A stretch of 60,117 nucleotides of DNA from an uncultured Verrucomicrobiota bacterium (GTDB lineage Bacteria > Verrucomicrobiota > Kiritimatiellia > CAIVKH01). Shown here piece by piece: positions 9,626 to 17,097 of this stretch. The notes under the pieces were generated by a model that did no database searches, was not told the origin of the DNA, and was given only the letters and a program-made list of their open reading frames with translations. The stretch's first letter is position 1, and each line of letters starts with the position of its first letter. The stretch lies in NCBI GenBank assembly GCA_937873455.1, contig CALMYG010000177.1, positions 1-60,117 of the forward strand, given 5' to 3'. The position numbers were made by a program, and so were the translations under genes.

Positions 9626-10342
9626 TCAAAACGACCCGGCTTGACCCGGCTCGCCGATGCGAATGCCCCGGTCGAAGGCATGTTTAATGCTTGCTGCGGG
9701 TATCGCACGAACACTTCCATCCACAAAAAGATACGAAGAGTCGCCTTGCGTCCGGGAGGGATGGCGAGCGCCGATGCGGTGGCGGTCCGCCTCAACGTCA
9801 TTAAGAAACGCTTGATAGGACGTCCACAACCGGGCGTGGGTGTGGTCGTTGGCCGGGCCGGTGCCCCGATCATCGGAAATAACCACGGCCAGAAGCGTGC
9901 TGGAAGGCTCGGTGATCACCCGCATGTTGCCGCCACCACCCGGCAGGGGCTCGCCGAAGGGGTCAACCAACAGATCGACGATTCGATCATTCAATACGTA
10001 ACTGGTCGAGCGTCGTTGAAGTCGCTCTTTTCGCTTGGGGTCGGAAGGACAGATGCGGATGGTGTCGATGTTTCCGAGATAAGGCGCGAGGGTAAAAATC
10101 CAGGATTCGGACGCATCGACGACATGGCGGGTTCGGGGGAACTCGCCGCCGTGGTCGGCGGCATAGCCATGGATGGCGACCCCGATTTGACGGAGGTTGG
10201 AGAGGCATTGGGTGCGTCGCGCGGAAACCATCGCCGATGTGATGGCGGGAAAAAGGAGGGCGACCAGGGCGCCAAGAATCGCCGTTACGACAAGCAATTC
10301 AATCAAAGTAAATGCCGAGGTGTTGGTTCGGATCGCGTTCAC
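9626..10342 (-). CDS. Prepilin-like protein with type IV pilin leader
   Basis: The 238-residue product starts at GTG and has a short basic leader followed by [26 protein letters not shown], the N-terminal methylation/cleavage motif and hydrophobic helix of type II secretion pseudopilins and type IV pilins. The rest resembles the PVC-type pseudopilin family ([22 protein letters not shown] near the end, comparable to the H-x-G..N..F.DGSV motif of DUF1559-like proteins). No secretion or pilus genes are adjacent; such lone prepilins are numerous in PVC genomes. It is divergent from the L28 gene, and the 129-base gap holds the candidate zinc operator. Confidence 0.85.
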   Translation of the reverse strand: MNAIRTNTSAFTLIELLVVTAILGALVALLFPAITSAMVSARRTQCLSNLRQIGVAIHGYAADHGGEFPRTRHVVDASESWIFTLAPYLGNIDTIRICPSDPKRKERLQRRSTSYVLNDRIVDLLVDPFGEPLPGGGGNMRVITEPSSTLLAVVISDDRGTGPANDHTHARLWTSYQAFLNDVEADRHRIGARHPSRTQGDSSYLFVDGSVRAIPAASIKHAFDRGIRIGEPGQAGSF

Positions 10343-10418
10343 GGACGATCAATATATGGAAATGCACAATCATTATCAAGCGCGTTACACCATTTCGATA
10401 GCGGAGTATCATTTTCTA

Positions 10419-10446
10419 TTGACTATTATTGATACATTGTTATCGT
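10419..10446 (+). promoter_or_regulatory. Promoter with candidate Zur operator before L28/G3E GTPase
   Basis: TTGACT and TATCGT, 16 bases apart, form a fair promoter 26 bases before the L28 ATG. Between and across them lies TGATACATTGTTATCG (10430-10445), an interrupted inverted repeat TGATA-N6-TATC with one mismatch at its last base. The same arrangement is found at 24988-25003 between two other zinc-linked genes. The match resembles cyanobacterial-type Zur boxes (TGATAAT-N-ATTATCA, from memory). Assignment to Zur is inferred from the genes it precedes. Confidence 0.5.
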
Positions 10447-10471
10447 TTGTGCGTTTTGAAAGGATTCCATC

Positions 10472-10702
10472 ATGCCCACTCAATGTGCCTGCGGTAAAAA
10501 CATCAAAAGCCTCGGCAATAAAATCATCCGGCACGGTTTGCCCAAGAAGAGCGGCGGCATCGGCCTGCACACCACCGGGATCACCCGCCGCACGTTTAAG
10601 CGGAACGTCCAGAAGATCAAGGTCCGCCTCCCCGACGGCACGGTGAAAACCCTCCCGGTCTGCACCAAGTGCATCAAGGCCGGAAAATTCCAGAAGGCGT
10701 AA
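10472..10702 (+). CDS. rpmB: Divergent ribosomal protein L28 paralogue with CxC/CxxC
   Basis: The 76-residue protein aligns by eye with bacterial L28: an N-terminal CACGK knuckle, RRTFKRNVQKIKVRLPDGTVKTLPVCTKCIKAGKFQKA matching the L28 core NLQKVRV..DG..K...C..C.KSGKV. Two features are odd. The first cysteine pair is CxC instead of the CxxC of zinc-binding L28, and about eight extra residues lie between the knuckle and the core. The metal site may therefore be weakened. The gene is preceded by GAAAGGA and a candidate Zur operator, and is followed three bases later by a G3E GTPase, an arrangement typical of Zur-regulated accessory ribosomal proteins. It may be a paralogue and not the only L28. 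Confidence 0.8.
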   Translation: MPTQCACGKNIKSLGNKIIRHGLPKKSGGIGLHTTGITRRTFKRNVQKIKVRLPDGTVKTLPVCTKCIKAGKFQKA

Positions 10703-10705
10703 ACC

Positions 10706-11923
10706 ATGACCACTGCCACGAAATCCCTCCCGGTCACCGTGCTCTCCGGCTTCCTCGGAGCCGGCAAAACCACCCTGCTGAACCATGTTCTCGCCAACCG
10801 CGCCGGCCTGAAGGTCGCCGTGTTGGTGAATGACATGAGCGAGATCAACATCGATGCCCGCCTGGTGCGCGACGGCTCGGCGACTCTGAGCCGGGTGGAC
10901 GAAAAGATAGTGGAACTGACCAACGGCTGCATCTGCTGCACCCTGCGCGAAGACCTGCTGAAGGAAGTCGGCGCGCTGGCCATGGATGGTCGCTTTGATT
11001 ACATGCTCATCGAATCCACCGGCATAGCCGAGCCCATGCCGGTCGCCGAAACCTTTTCCTTTGAAAGTCCGGACGGACGCCGCCTGCACGACCTCGCCCG
11101 CCTCGACACCATGGTCACCGTCGTCGATGCCAGCTCCTTTCCCGTAAATATGCTCACCCAGGAAACCCTGGCCGACCGCGCCATGGGCAACGACGAACAC
11201 GACGAGCGCCCGATCTCCATGCTCCTTATGGATCAGATCGAATTCGCCAACGTGATCGTGTTGAACAAGACCGATCTCGCCGCGCCCGACGAAATCGATC
11301 AGATCGAGCGCTTCCTCGCCAAGGTCAATCCCGGGGCCAAAGTCGTCCGCGCCGAGCGTGGCCGGGTGGATCTCTCCCACATTCTTAACACCGGTCTCTT
11401 CGACCTCGACCAGGCCATGAACTCGCCGGCCTGGACGCCCGAGCCTCGCTTCGAACGCCAGCCCGAAACCGAGGAGTACGGTATTGGATCCTTTGTGTAC
11501 CGCGCTCGCCGTCCTTTTCATCCGGTGCGATTCTGGAATTTCCTGCAACGAAATGGCTTCAAAAACGTCCTGCGCTCCAAAGGCGTGATCTGGATGGCCA
11601 GCCGGGGCGAAGTTGCCGGTATCTGGTCGCAGGCCGGCGGCAATTGCCAGATGGATCCCGGCGGACTTTGGTATGCCGTGCTGCCTAAGGATGAGTGGCC
11701 GGAAGACCCGCAGGACCGGAAGATGATCGAAGATGCCTGGCAGGAGGGCGTCGGCGACCGCAGACAGGAACTGGTCATCATCGGCATCAACATCGATCGT
11801 GACGGAATCCGCCAAGGCCTCGACGCCTGCCTGCTCACCACCGAGGAAATGAAGCGCGGCGACGCTGCATGGCTGAAATACGAAGACCCTTTTCCGGCCT
11901 GGAACATCGCCGGGCTTTCATAA
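10706..11923 (+). CDS. G3E-family (COG0523) GTPase, putative zinc metallochaperone
   Basis: A 405-residue P-loop GTPase: Walker [10 protein letters not shown] (about residues 12-20), the metal-binding NGCICCTLR (CxCC) near residue 74, ESTGIAEP, guanine-specificity NKTD near residue 186, and a C-terminal CobW_C-type domain (about 255-390). COG0523 proteins deliver metals; subgroups near accessory ribosomal proteins and DUF1826 belong to zinc-starvation regulons (ZigA/YeiR/ZNG1-like). It starts three bases after the L28 stop, so the two are co-transcribed behind the candidate Zur box. The precise metal is inferred from context only. Confidence 0.88.
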   Translation: MTTATKSLPVTVLSGFLGAGKTTLLNHVLANRAGLKVAVLVNDMSEINIDARLVRDGSATLSRVDEKIVELTNGCICCTLREDLLKEVGALAMDGRFDYMLIESTGIAEPMPVAETFSFESPDGRRLHDLARLDTMVTVVDASSFPVNMLTQETLADRAMGNDEHDERPISMLLMDQIEFANVIVLNKTDLAAPDEIDQIERFLAKVNPGAKVVRAERGRVDLSHILNTGLFDLDQAMNSPAWTPEPRFERQPETEEYGIGSFVYRARRPFHPVRFWNFLQRNGFKNVLRSKGVIWMASRGEVAGIWSQAGGNCQMDPGGLWYAVLPKDEWPEDPQDRKMIEDAWQEGVGDRRQELVIIGINIDRDGIRQGLDACLLTTEEMKRGDAAWLKYEDPFPAWNIAGLS

Positions 11924-11932
11924 CCCCAAGGA

Positions 11933-12032
11933 ACCCCATCGTTAACCTACTCGTTAACACAACCACAAAGATGACCGCCTGATAATTCGATTAAGTTAAC
12001 GAGTAGGTTAACGAGTAAGTTAACGATGGGGT
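11933..12032. repeat. Nested inverted/tandem repeat of GTTAAC units
   Basis: The left arm (11933-11958) reads ACCCCATC followed by GTTAAC-CTACTC-GTTAAC. The right arm (11995-12032) is its reverse complement but with one extra 12-base unit: GTTAACGAGTAG, GTTAACGAGTAA, GTTAAC, GATGGGGT. The arms are separated by 36 bases. In RNA it could form a long stem with a 12-base bulge; no T-run follows on the plus strand. It lies between the G3E GTPase and L33 genes. It could be a dispersed repeat, a terminator/processing site or a binding array. Confidence 0.75.
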
Positions 12033-12077
12033 GCGATAGATCTTTTAATTCAACACACCACCCGAGGAACCTTCACC

Positions 12078-12233
12078 ATGCGCGAACAAATCAAACTGCA
12101 ATCCACCGCCGGCACCGGCCACTTCTACGTCACCACCAAAAACAAAAAGCTGAGCACGGAAAAACTCGAGATCAAGAAATACGATCCCCGCGCCCGACGG
12201 CATGTAATCTATAAAGAAGGCAAGCTGAACTGA
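12078..12233 (+). CDS. rpmG: Ribosomal protein L33, cysteine-free (zinc-independent) form
   Basis: A 51-residue protein starting [17 protein letters not shown] and ending [10 protein letters not shown], a clear match to the L33 family (compare E. coli IKLVSSAGTGHFY..TTKN...HVIYKEAKI). All four zinc-ribbon cysteines are absent, so this is the C-minus form. GAGGAA precedes the ATG. The gene follows the L28/G3E pair on the same strand after the GTTAAC repeat. Whether it is the only L33 or a zinc-starvation replacement cannot be told here. Confidence 0.95.
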   Translation: MREQIKLQSTAGTGHFYVTTKNKKLSTEKLEIKKYDPRARRHVIYKEGKLN

Positions 12234-12262
12234 GTGTTAAAACTCGACGTGCCGGGTTGCAA

Positions 12263-12287
12263 CAGGTCCGAACAAACGTTGGACCTG
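12263..12287 (+). terminator. Hairpin downstream of L33
   Basis: CAGGTCC pairs with GGACCTG around a loop that can extend by three more pairs (AAC/GTT with one bulged G). It lies 30 bases past the L33 stop, in the gap before the convergent TonB receptor gene. No T-run follows, so intrinsic termination is uncertain. The remaining gap to 12471 holds a palindromic AGAGCGCTCT and nothing else I recognise. Confidence 0.4.
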
Positions 12288-12471
12288 CTTGCTGGAGAGC
12301 GCTCTGCTGATTTGTCACCAACGCGACCCAGCTTTTCCACCCTGCCAACCCCCATGCATGCGTGGGGCTGGCAGACATCCTGTGCCGGAGACGATGCCGC
12401 ATCAACCACGAATCATCCAACGATCACCAAGAATAACCGTTGCCGTAAGATATTGGCCGTTTCATTTTCGA

Positions 12472-14556
12472 CTAAAAGCGACCCGTCACTTGCGCCACGA
12501 CCTGCCGACCCGGCTCGTTTACTCCCGAGCCATGAATCCGGTAATCTTCGTTGGTCAGATTTTCAAAAGCCACCGTGATGCTGATGGAACGCGAGAGGTC
12601 ATAGCCCGTGCGCAATGAACCGACGACATATCCGGGAGTTCCGCCTGGTGGAATCCGCTGGGTGTCACGCTCGTCATCCGCGGATAAACGATCCGCTTTG
12701 TCGGCGGCGTCCACGATGCCCTCCACCCAGAAACTCCGGCCTTTCGGCTGCCAACGCAAGGCCAACTGACCGGTTAACGGCATGACCCGGCTGATGTCAT
12801 CTTCAACACGCACCGGCGCGGAAGTCGGGTATGACCGAACCTTGCCTTCCATCCACATACCCATCACCCGTACGATCCAATCCTCCGCCATCTGGAACTG
12901 AGCCGTGAGTTCGACACCCTGTACATGCCCTCCGCCCGCGTTTTTTTTGGTTACTTCGTCCAAATCTTCGATCCGGTTTCCGGTCGGCGCCCGGACAATC
13001 ATGTCGTCAATCCAGGTGTAATAGTAAGCGACTCCGGCCGACCAGCGGTCGGCGCTATGACGCCAACCGATTTCCGATGTGGTAAAGCGTTCGGGATCGA
13101 GACGGTCGACCGGAGTCTCCAATTCCGTGCTGCGGGCGGAGTCCAGACGGGTCATATCCGATAAATTCGGTGCGCGAAACCCCTGAGACACGCCGGCATG
13201 AACCGCCTGCCGTCGCTCCTCATCCAACGGCAGCAGGACACGCAGCGATCCAACCACGGCATCCCAACTATCCGATAAACCATCAGGTCGCTGATCCACC
13301 TTATCCGCGTCGAGTCCCGCATACGTATACCGTATACCGGGCGTAATCTCGACCCCTGAGCGGGTCGTGGCGGTGTTTTGCAGGAACACGCCAACGAGGT
13401 CATAGGTGGCATCATCGGCCACCGGACCTTGACGCGCCTTGCGCAAGGAAGCACCGGGGTCCGTTCTGGTACTGTAGGAATCCACCACATCGCGATAATA
13501 GTCTATACCGTAAACCCAGTGACCCGCGGATCCGACGGACTCCAAGATCAGGGCCGCGCCCCAGGTGACCACATCGAATCCCTGCTTATCCAGGCGCCCG
13601 TTTTCGCGCAGACGCTCCAAATCTTCGGCTTGCTGGTGACGCGACAGCGTGAGGGTATAGGCGTCTACAGAATCACCCCGGTCGGTATGGGCCAAACGCA
13701 GCCAGGTCAAGTCGCGATTCTGGTCAAAGCGATGCACCTGATCATCTCCCTGCTTCAAACCCTTCCAGTCAATTCCAAATGGGGTGCGATGGGTGCGCCA
13801 AGCATCTTCCTGCCGGACCTGTTGGTGCCCAAGAGTGAGCGTAGCTCCGCTGCTCCACAGGTAGTCGAGCCGCGTGTCCCATGCCGTTTCATCGTATCCG
13901 GTCTTTGGTTGTTTACCGACATCACGACCGCCTCTCACATCATCGAACGATTTCCAACTATAGCCCGCTCGCAGGGCCAACGCCTCGCTCAACCGTCCGG
14001 CCGTTTCCATGCGCGCCTGATGTGACTGATCGGCGGTGGCTCCGCGATATATCAATGCGCTTTCCCACGCCGTCTGGCCGAGCCATGTCAAGGGGCCGGG
14101 CGTCAGGGCATTCAATGCCCCGCCCACCGCATCAGAACCGTACAATACCGAGGCCGGCCCCAGCACCAACTCGTACCGATCAATTGAAAACGGATCGATG
14201 GTGCCCATATACTGGTTGGGGCCATCACGGAATATACTGTTGTTCAACCGGATACCGTCTATCAGGGTCAACGTCCGGAATCCGGTAAAGCCTCGTATAA
14301 ACGGCGAACCCTGACCGTAGGATGTTTTTTGAATCATAACGGAGGGAATGCCTTCCAGAGCCTCCGGTGTCGTTCGCGGCATGAGACGGGCAAGGTCATC
14401 TCTGGACAGCACATACATACTGCCGGGAACGGCGGCGGCTTCGTGTGGCCGCCGCATCGGCGTCACCACCAAATCCGGCAACTCCACCGTTTCGCCGTGC
14501 ACCACCAGACTTGCCCCCATTATTCCAGCAAACATCCGCGTATATTTCTTGTTCAT
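12472..14556 (-). CDS. TonB-dependent outer-membrane receptor (possible heme/siderophore)
   Basis: This 694-residue receptor has a signal peptide (about 1-21), a TonB-box-like ELPDLVVTP just after it, a plug domain (VPGSMYVLSRDDLARL ... PFIRGFTGFRTLTLIDGIRLNN ... VLGPASVLYGSDAVGGALN), and a beta-barrel with FRAPNLSDM near the middle and a C-terminus ending in aromatic VTGRF. FRAP followed by an N-x-x-L stretch is seen in heme receptors but also in other TonB receptors, so the ligand is not assigned. Proximity to the hmu operon favours heme. It is divergent from an ECF sigma factor gene; the gap holds a palindrome and a minus-strand terminator-like structure. Confidence 0.88.
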   Translation of the reverse strand: MNKKYTRMFAGIMGASLVVHGETVELPDLVVTPMRRPHEAAAVPGSMYVLSRDDLARLMPRTTPEALEGIPSVMIQKTSYGQGSPFIRGFTGFRTLTLIDGIRLNNSIFRDGPNQYMGTIDPFSIDRYELVLGPASVLYGSDAVGGALNALTPGPLTWLGQTAWESALIYRGATADQSHQARMETAGRLSEALALRAGYSWKSFDDVRGGRDVGKQPKTGYDETAWDTRLDYLWSSGATLTLGHQQVRQEDAWRTHRTPFGIDWKGLKQGDDQVHRFDQNRDLTWLRLAHTDRGDSVDAYTLTLSRHQQAEDLERLRENGRLDKQGFDVVTWGAALILESVGSAGHWVYGIDYYRDVVDSYSTRTDPGASLRKARQGPVADDATYDLVGVFLQNTATTRSGVEITPGIRYTYAGLDADKVDQRPDGLSDSWDAVVGSLRVLLPLDEERRQAVHAGVSQGFRAPNLSDMTRLDSARSTELETPVDRLDPERFTTSEIGWRHSADRWSAGVAYYYTWIDDMIVRAPTGNRIEDLDEVTKKNAGGGHVQGVELTAQFQMAEDWIVRVMGMWMEGKVRSYPTSAPVRVEDDISRVMPLTGQLALRWQPKGRSFWVEGIVDAADKADRLSADDERDTQRIPPGGTPGYVVGSLRTGYDLSRSISITVAFENLTNEDYRIHGSGVNEPGRQVVAQVTGRF

Positions 14557-14584
14557 GTATTCCCTTATTGGCGCGAACCAGCGG

Positions 14585-14598
14585 GCATGAATTCATGC
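14585..14598. promoter_or_regulatory. 14-base perfect palindrome between receptor and sigma factor genes
   Basis: GCATGAATTCATGC is a perfect palindrome 28 bases upstream of the TonB receptor ATG on its strand. Its position in the receptor leader or promoter region suggests an operator. Chance occurrence cannot be excluded. Confidence 0.35.
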
Positions 14599-14660
14599 AT
14601 TGAATCGCTGAATCACGTCTTGCCTTTACACCTTCATCGACCCATCCGGTAATTTGGTTC

Positions 14661-14694
14661 AAAAAAAAATCGCACGCCCTCTTGCCGTGCGTGC
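14661..14694 (-). terminator. Intrinsic terminator or attenuator upstream of TonB receptor
   Basis: On the minus strand, GCACGC and GCGTGC form a six-pair stem around an 11-base loop, followed after two bases by nine T residues. It points toward the TonB receptor gene and lies about 105 bases before its ATG. It either stops antisense transcription leaving the sigma operon or serves as an attenuator in the receptor leader. Confidence 0.5.
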
Positions 14695-14708
14695 CGTCAT
14701 CATGATTG

Positions 14709-14737
14709 TTGTCTTCCGCCTGTTGCTTACGTATCGT
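14709..14737 (+). promoter_or_regulatory. Candidate promoter of the ECF sigma gene, giving a near-leaderless mRNA
   Basis: TTGTCT and TATCGT are separated by 17 bases, and the -10-like hexamer ends eight bases before the sigma factor ATG. Transcription would then start at or next to the initiation codon, and no ribosome binding site is visible there. Confidence 0.35.
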
Positions 14738-14745
14738 GCCCCGGC

Positions 14746-15306
14746 ATGGCAACGGATGAAGACAGTCAACAGGAGTGGACCTGGCTGCAACAGGCGGCCG
14801 GTGGCGATGAGACCGCCTTTCGCTCACTCGTGGAAAGATATCAGGGTCGCCTGATGAACTTTTTCCTGCGCCACGGCGTTAAAGATCATGCCGAGGATCT
14901 CGTGCAGGAGACGTTTATGCGCCTTTACCGACATCGCCGTCATGCCCGCCCGCTTGCACGTTTCACGACATTCATCCATACCCTCGCCCATCACGCCTGG
15001 GTTGACTTCGTGCGCAAACAGAACCGGCGTGCGCGACTTCTCGCCTGTTTTGGGCGTGAATCAACCGCGATTGACTCCCAATCCGCACAGTGCGCGTCCG
15101 ACCGCATCGATGCCGAGTGCTTGCTGCAAACCCTGACCCCGGACCATCGCGCCGCCGTGATCTTGATCCTCTACCAGGGCCTCTCCCACGCCGAGGCCGC
15201 CGAAGCGCTTGGTATACCCGTGGGCACGGTCAAATCCCGCCTCCACCACGCCCTGCATCGCATGCATAACGTCCTGCATGCACCGAAAGGAATCGATCAT
15301 GAATGA
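14746..15306 (+). CDS. ECF-type RNA polymerase sigma factor
   Basis: A 186-residue sigma-70 family protein with region 2 (about 25-95: AFRSLVERYQGRLMNFFLRHG, EDLVQETFMRLYRHR, FTTFIHTLAHHAWVDFVRK) and region 4 (about 128-178: LTPDHRAAVILILYQGLSHAEAAEALGIPVGTVKSRLHHALHRM). Regions 1.1 and 3 are missing, as in ECF sigmas. Its stop overlaps the ATG of the next gene (ATGAATGA), as expected for a sigma/anti-sigma pair. It is divergent from a TonB receptor, but the partner is not FecR-like, so a FecI-type iron circuit is not established. Confidence 0.93.
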   Translation: MATDEDSQQEWTWLQQAAGGDETAFRSLVERYQGRLMNFFLRHGVKDHAEDLVQETFMRLYRHRRHARPLARFTTFIHTLAHHAWVDFVRKQNRRARLLACFGRESTAIDSQSAQCASDRIDAECLLQTLTPDHRAAVILILYQGLSHAEAAEALGIPVGTVKSRLHHALHRMHNVLHAPKGIDHE

Positions 15307-16543
15307 TGAACCCCTGCCGCCATCGGACGAGGTGGAAAATGACCCGAATCTTGAGGACGTAATGCGAACCCTCCGGGCTTGGCCGGAGGCCGCAGCACCT
15401 GATCTGGCCCCAGTGATTCTCTCCCGCATTCAAGCCCGTCGTCATCGATACCGGCAATCAATTGCCTTACTGGCGCTGATTGGCGTCAGTGCGGGCATCG
15501 TGATGTGGAATCGCCACCCGGTCGCACGCGGCACCTCCCTTCACTCCGCCTCTTCAGAAGTGCCCACCCCGCGCGTTGAACCCCTGATCACAGCGGCACA
15601 ACCCGTTCCACCAACAGCATTCAGCGCCCCCGAATCAACACCCATTGACCAGGCTCGTACCTGGCTGGTCCGCAATCAGGAGGTGCATGGTGGCTGGGTG
15701 GTGGAACCGACGAATGCTGCGGTTTCGCGGTATGACGTCGGGGTCACAGCGCTATCGATGCTGGCGCTGATGTCCGGCGATACGTCTACCTTCCCTCTTC
15801 AGGCGCTGGATCGAGCGGCCGGATTTCTCGTCAATCAACAGCGATCCGACGGTCTGTACGGACCGCCCATCACCGGTTCGCTCTACAACCAGGCGCTCGC
15901 CTGCCTGGCCCTGCTTCGCCATCGTGCATTCGCAGAACCCTCTGCCCGGGTGGACGCATCCCTGCGCGCTGGCTTGAACCTCCTTGCCGATAGTCAACAC
16001 CCCGATGGGGGATGGACCTATCTGCGTGCCCGCGGTGCGCCCAACAGCAGCCTCACCACCTGGGTCTTGCTGGCATTGCACGAGGCGACCGCCCAGGGAT
16101 TCGCCGACTACACCGAGGCGAGTCAACGCGCTTGGAACTGGATGGAAAGCACGGTGGATGAATCGGGCCGTGCCGGCTACCGCCGGCCTGGCGACCATCC
16201 CCATGGCCCGGAAGCCCTCACTGCGGCGGTCGCCTTCTGCCTGATGGAACGTGATACGCGCACCGACCCGCTCCTTGTCCGCATGATAGAAACCATACGG
16301 CGCGATCTCCATGAAGCCGCTGACGAGCAGATCGATTATTATCGAATGTTCTTTCAAGCCGCCGCCCTGAACAAAGCACCCCCAAGCGAAATAGACGCCC
16401 GGGTTATCACCACACAACTTCGCGCGCTCCAGCAAGCGCACGGTGATGAAGCCGGCAGTTGGCCGCCGCTCGACCGCTGGTCATCCGCTGGCGGAAGGGT
16501 CTATAGCACCGCCCTGGCCGTTCTCGCTCTACGTGACAGCTAA
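15299..16543 (+). CDS. Putative anti-sigma factor fused to terpenoid-cyclase-like toroid
   Basis: This 414-residue protein begins inside the sigma gene stop. Residues 1-50 are soluble and acidic (DEVENDPNLEDVMRTLRAWPEA), about 57-73 form one membrane segment (QSIALLALIGVSAGIVM), and about 115-414 form an outside domain of alpha-hairpin repeats. Their units read ARTWLVRNQEVHGGW, AAGFLVNQQRSDGLYGP, LNLLADSQHPDGGWTYL and AWNWMESTVDESGRAGY, as in the prenyltransferase/squalene-cyclase alpha/alpha toroid. No DxDD or DxDTT cyclase motif is seen, so it is probably a binding module and not an enzyme. The gene order and topology suggest a membrane anti-sigma factor whose sensor is the toroid; this is inferred. 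The upstream in-frame start at 15209 lies within the sigma gene and is disfavoured. Confidence 0.75.
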   Translation: MNDEPLPPSDEVENDPNLEDVMRTLRAWPEAAAPDLAPVILSRIQARRHRYRQSIALLALIGVSAGIVMWNRHPVARGTSLHSASSEVPTPRVEPLITAAQPVPPTAFSAPESTPIDQARTWLVRNQEVHGGWVVEPTNAAVSRYDVGVTALSMLALMSGDTSTFPLQALDRAAGFLVNQQRSDGLYGPPITGSLYNQALACLALLRHRAFAEPSARVDASLRAGLNLLADSQHPDGGWTYLRARGAPNSSLTTWVLLALHEATAQGFADYTEASQRAWNWMESTVDESGRAGYRRPGDHPHGPEALTAAVAFCLMERDTRTDPLLVRMIETIRRDLHEAADEQIDYYRMFFQAAALNKAPPSEIDARVITTQLRALQQAHGDEAGSWPPLDRWSSAGGRVYSTALAVLALRDS

Positions 16544-16641
16544 CCACAACCGGCACCCTCATGCCGAAGCCTATCGGCGAGGAAACCGCGTTCTACCCGC
16601 AGGGATCCCAAACACGTACTCCACAAATTTCCGAAAATTGA

Positions 16642-16669
16642 TTGACATATAAAACAATTGTACTACATT
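16642..16669 (+). promoter_or_regulatory. Promoter region upstream of the heme-uptake operon
   Basis: TTGACA and TACATT lie 16 bases apart, with the palindrome ACAATTGT (16654-16661) between them. The -35 context TTGACATATA also occurs at 34476 before the TonB operon. This is the only good promoter between the toroid gene and hmuT, so it probably drives the small gene at 16658-16990 and, by passing the terminator at 17031-17083, the hmu operon. Confidence 0.5.
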
Positions 16670-16990
16670 GCACCTATTGATTTGAATGCGCACCAACATA
16701 AACCGACTGGTGCCACGACGCATGCCGCGTTGCGGGCGCACATCGATGGGTTATTCGCAGACATGCGCCTCAGGCTTGAGCATCAGCACCAAGCATTGTT
16801 GCTGTGTCTGGATGGGTTGGAGGGGGCTTCGACAGATGCTTCGGCTATCGCTGGTCAGCGAAAATTGCTGGAGGCGGTCCGGGAAACCGTGGACGTGCTG
16901 GAGCAAACGAAACGCTCGTTCAAATCAAAACGGCTCGGTGAGCTGCGCGAGAAACTCGAGCGCGTGTTGACCGAAGCCGGGCAATACTAA
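16658..16990 (+). CDS. Small helical protein of unknown function
   Basis: The open frame encodes up to 110 residues, mostly charged helix (RAHIDGLFADMRLRLEHQHQALLLCLDGLEG, then VRETVDVLEQTKRSFKSKRLGELREKLERVL). It looks protein-like, but the start is unclear. The TTG at 16658 lies inside the promoter, so translation more likely begins at TTG 16682 (near-leaderless) or ATG 16763. It sits between the promoter and the terminator that precedes hmuT, the place of a leader gene. I do not recognise the family. Confidence 0.4.
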   Translation: MYYIAPIDLNAHQHKPTGATTHAALRAHIDGLFADMRLRLEHQHQALLLCLDGLEGASTDASAIAGQRKLLEAVRETVDVLEQTKRSFKSKRLGELREKLERVLTEAGQY

Positions 16991-17030
16991 ACAGGGACGA
17001 CTAACGGTTCCGCTTGGGGCGGAAAAGTTG

Positions 17031-17083
17031 AGGCGTAACGTGATGCGGGACCAGGTCCCGACTCAAGTTACGCCTTTTTTTTT
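17031..17083 (+). terminator. Strong intrinsic terminator / attenuator directly before hmuT
   Basis: AGGCGTAAC pairs with GTTACGCCT, with an inner GGGAC/GTCCC hairpin in the loop, and nine T residues follow. A second hairpin, TTCCGC/GCGGAA, lies just upstream (about 17007-17023). The T-run ends 14 bases before the hmuT ATG, leaving room for the ribosome binding site GGAG but not for a promoter. The heme operon must therefore be transcribed through it. Confidence 0.85.
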
Positions 17084-17097
17084 AGCGGAGAGATTAC

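Noticed and set aside
10409..11815. 468-codon minus-strand open frame opposite L28 and the G3E GTPase
   Set aside because: It is antisense to two clear genes with strong family matches; its product resembles the usual GC-rich shadow translation.
11933..12032. Insertion-sequence ends or att sites
   Set aside because: The 36 bases between the arms cannot encode a transposase, and no target duplication is visible.
14557..14745. Cobalamin riboswitch before the TonB receptor
   Set aside because: The typical GCCACTG box is missing on the relevant strand.
17031..17083. Riboswitch upstream of hmuT
   Set aside because: No conserved core of cobalamin, TPP or other known riboswitches could be recognised; only the terminator and simple hairpins are evident.
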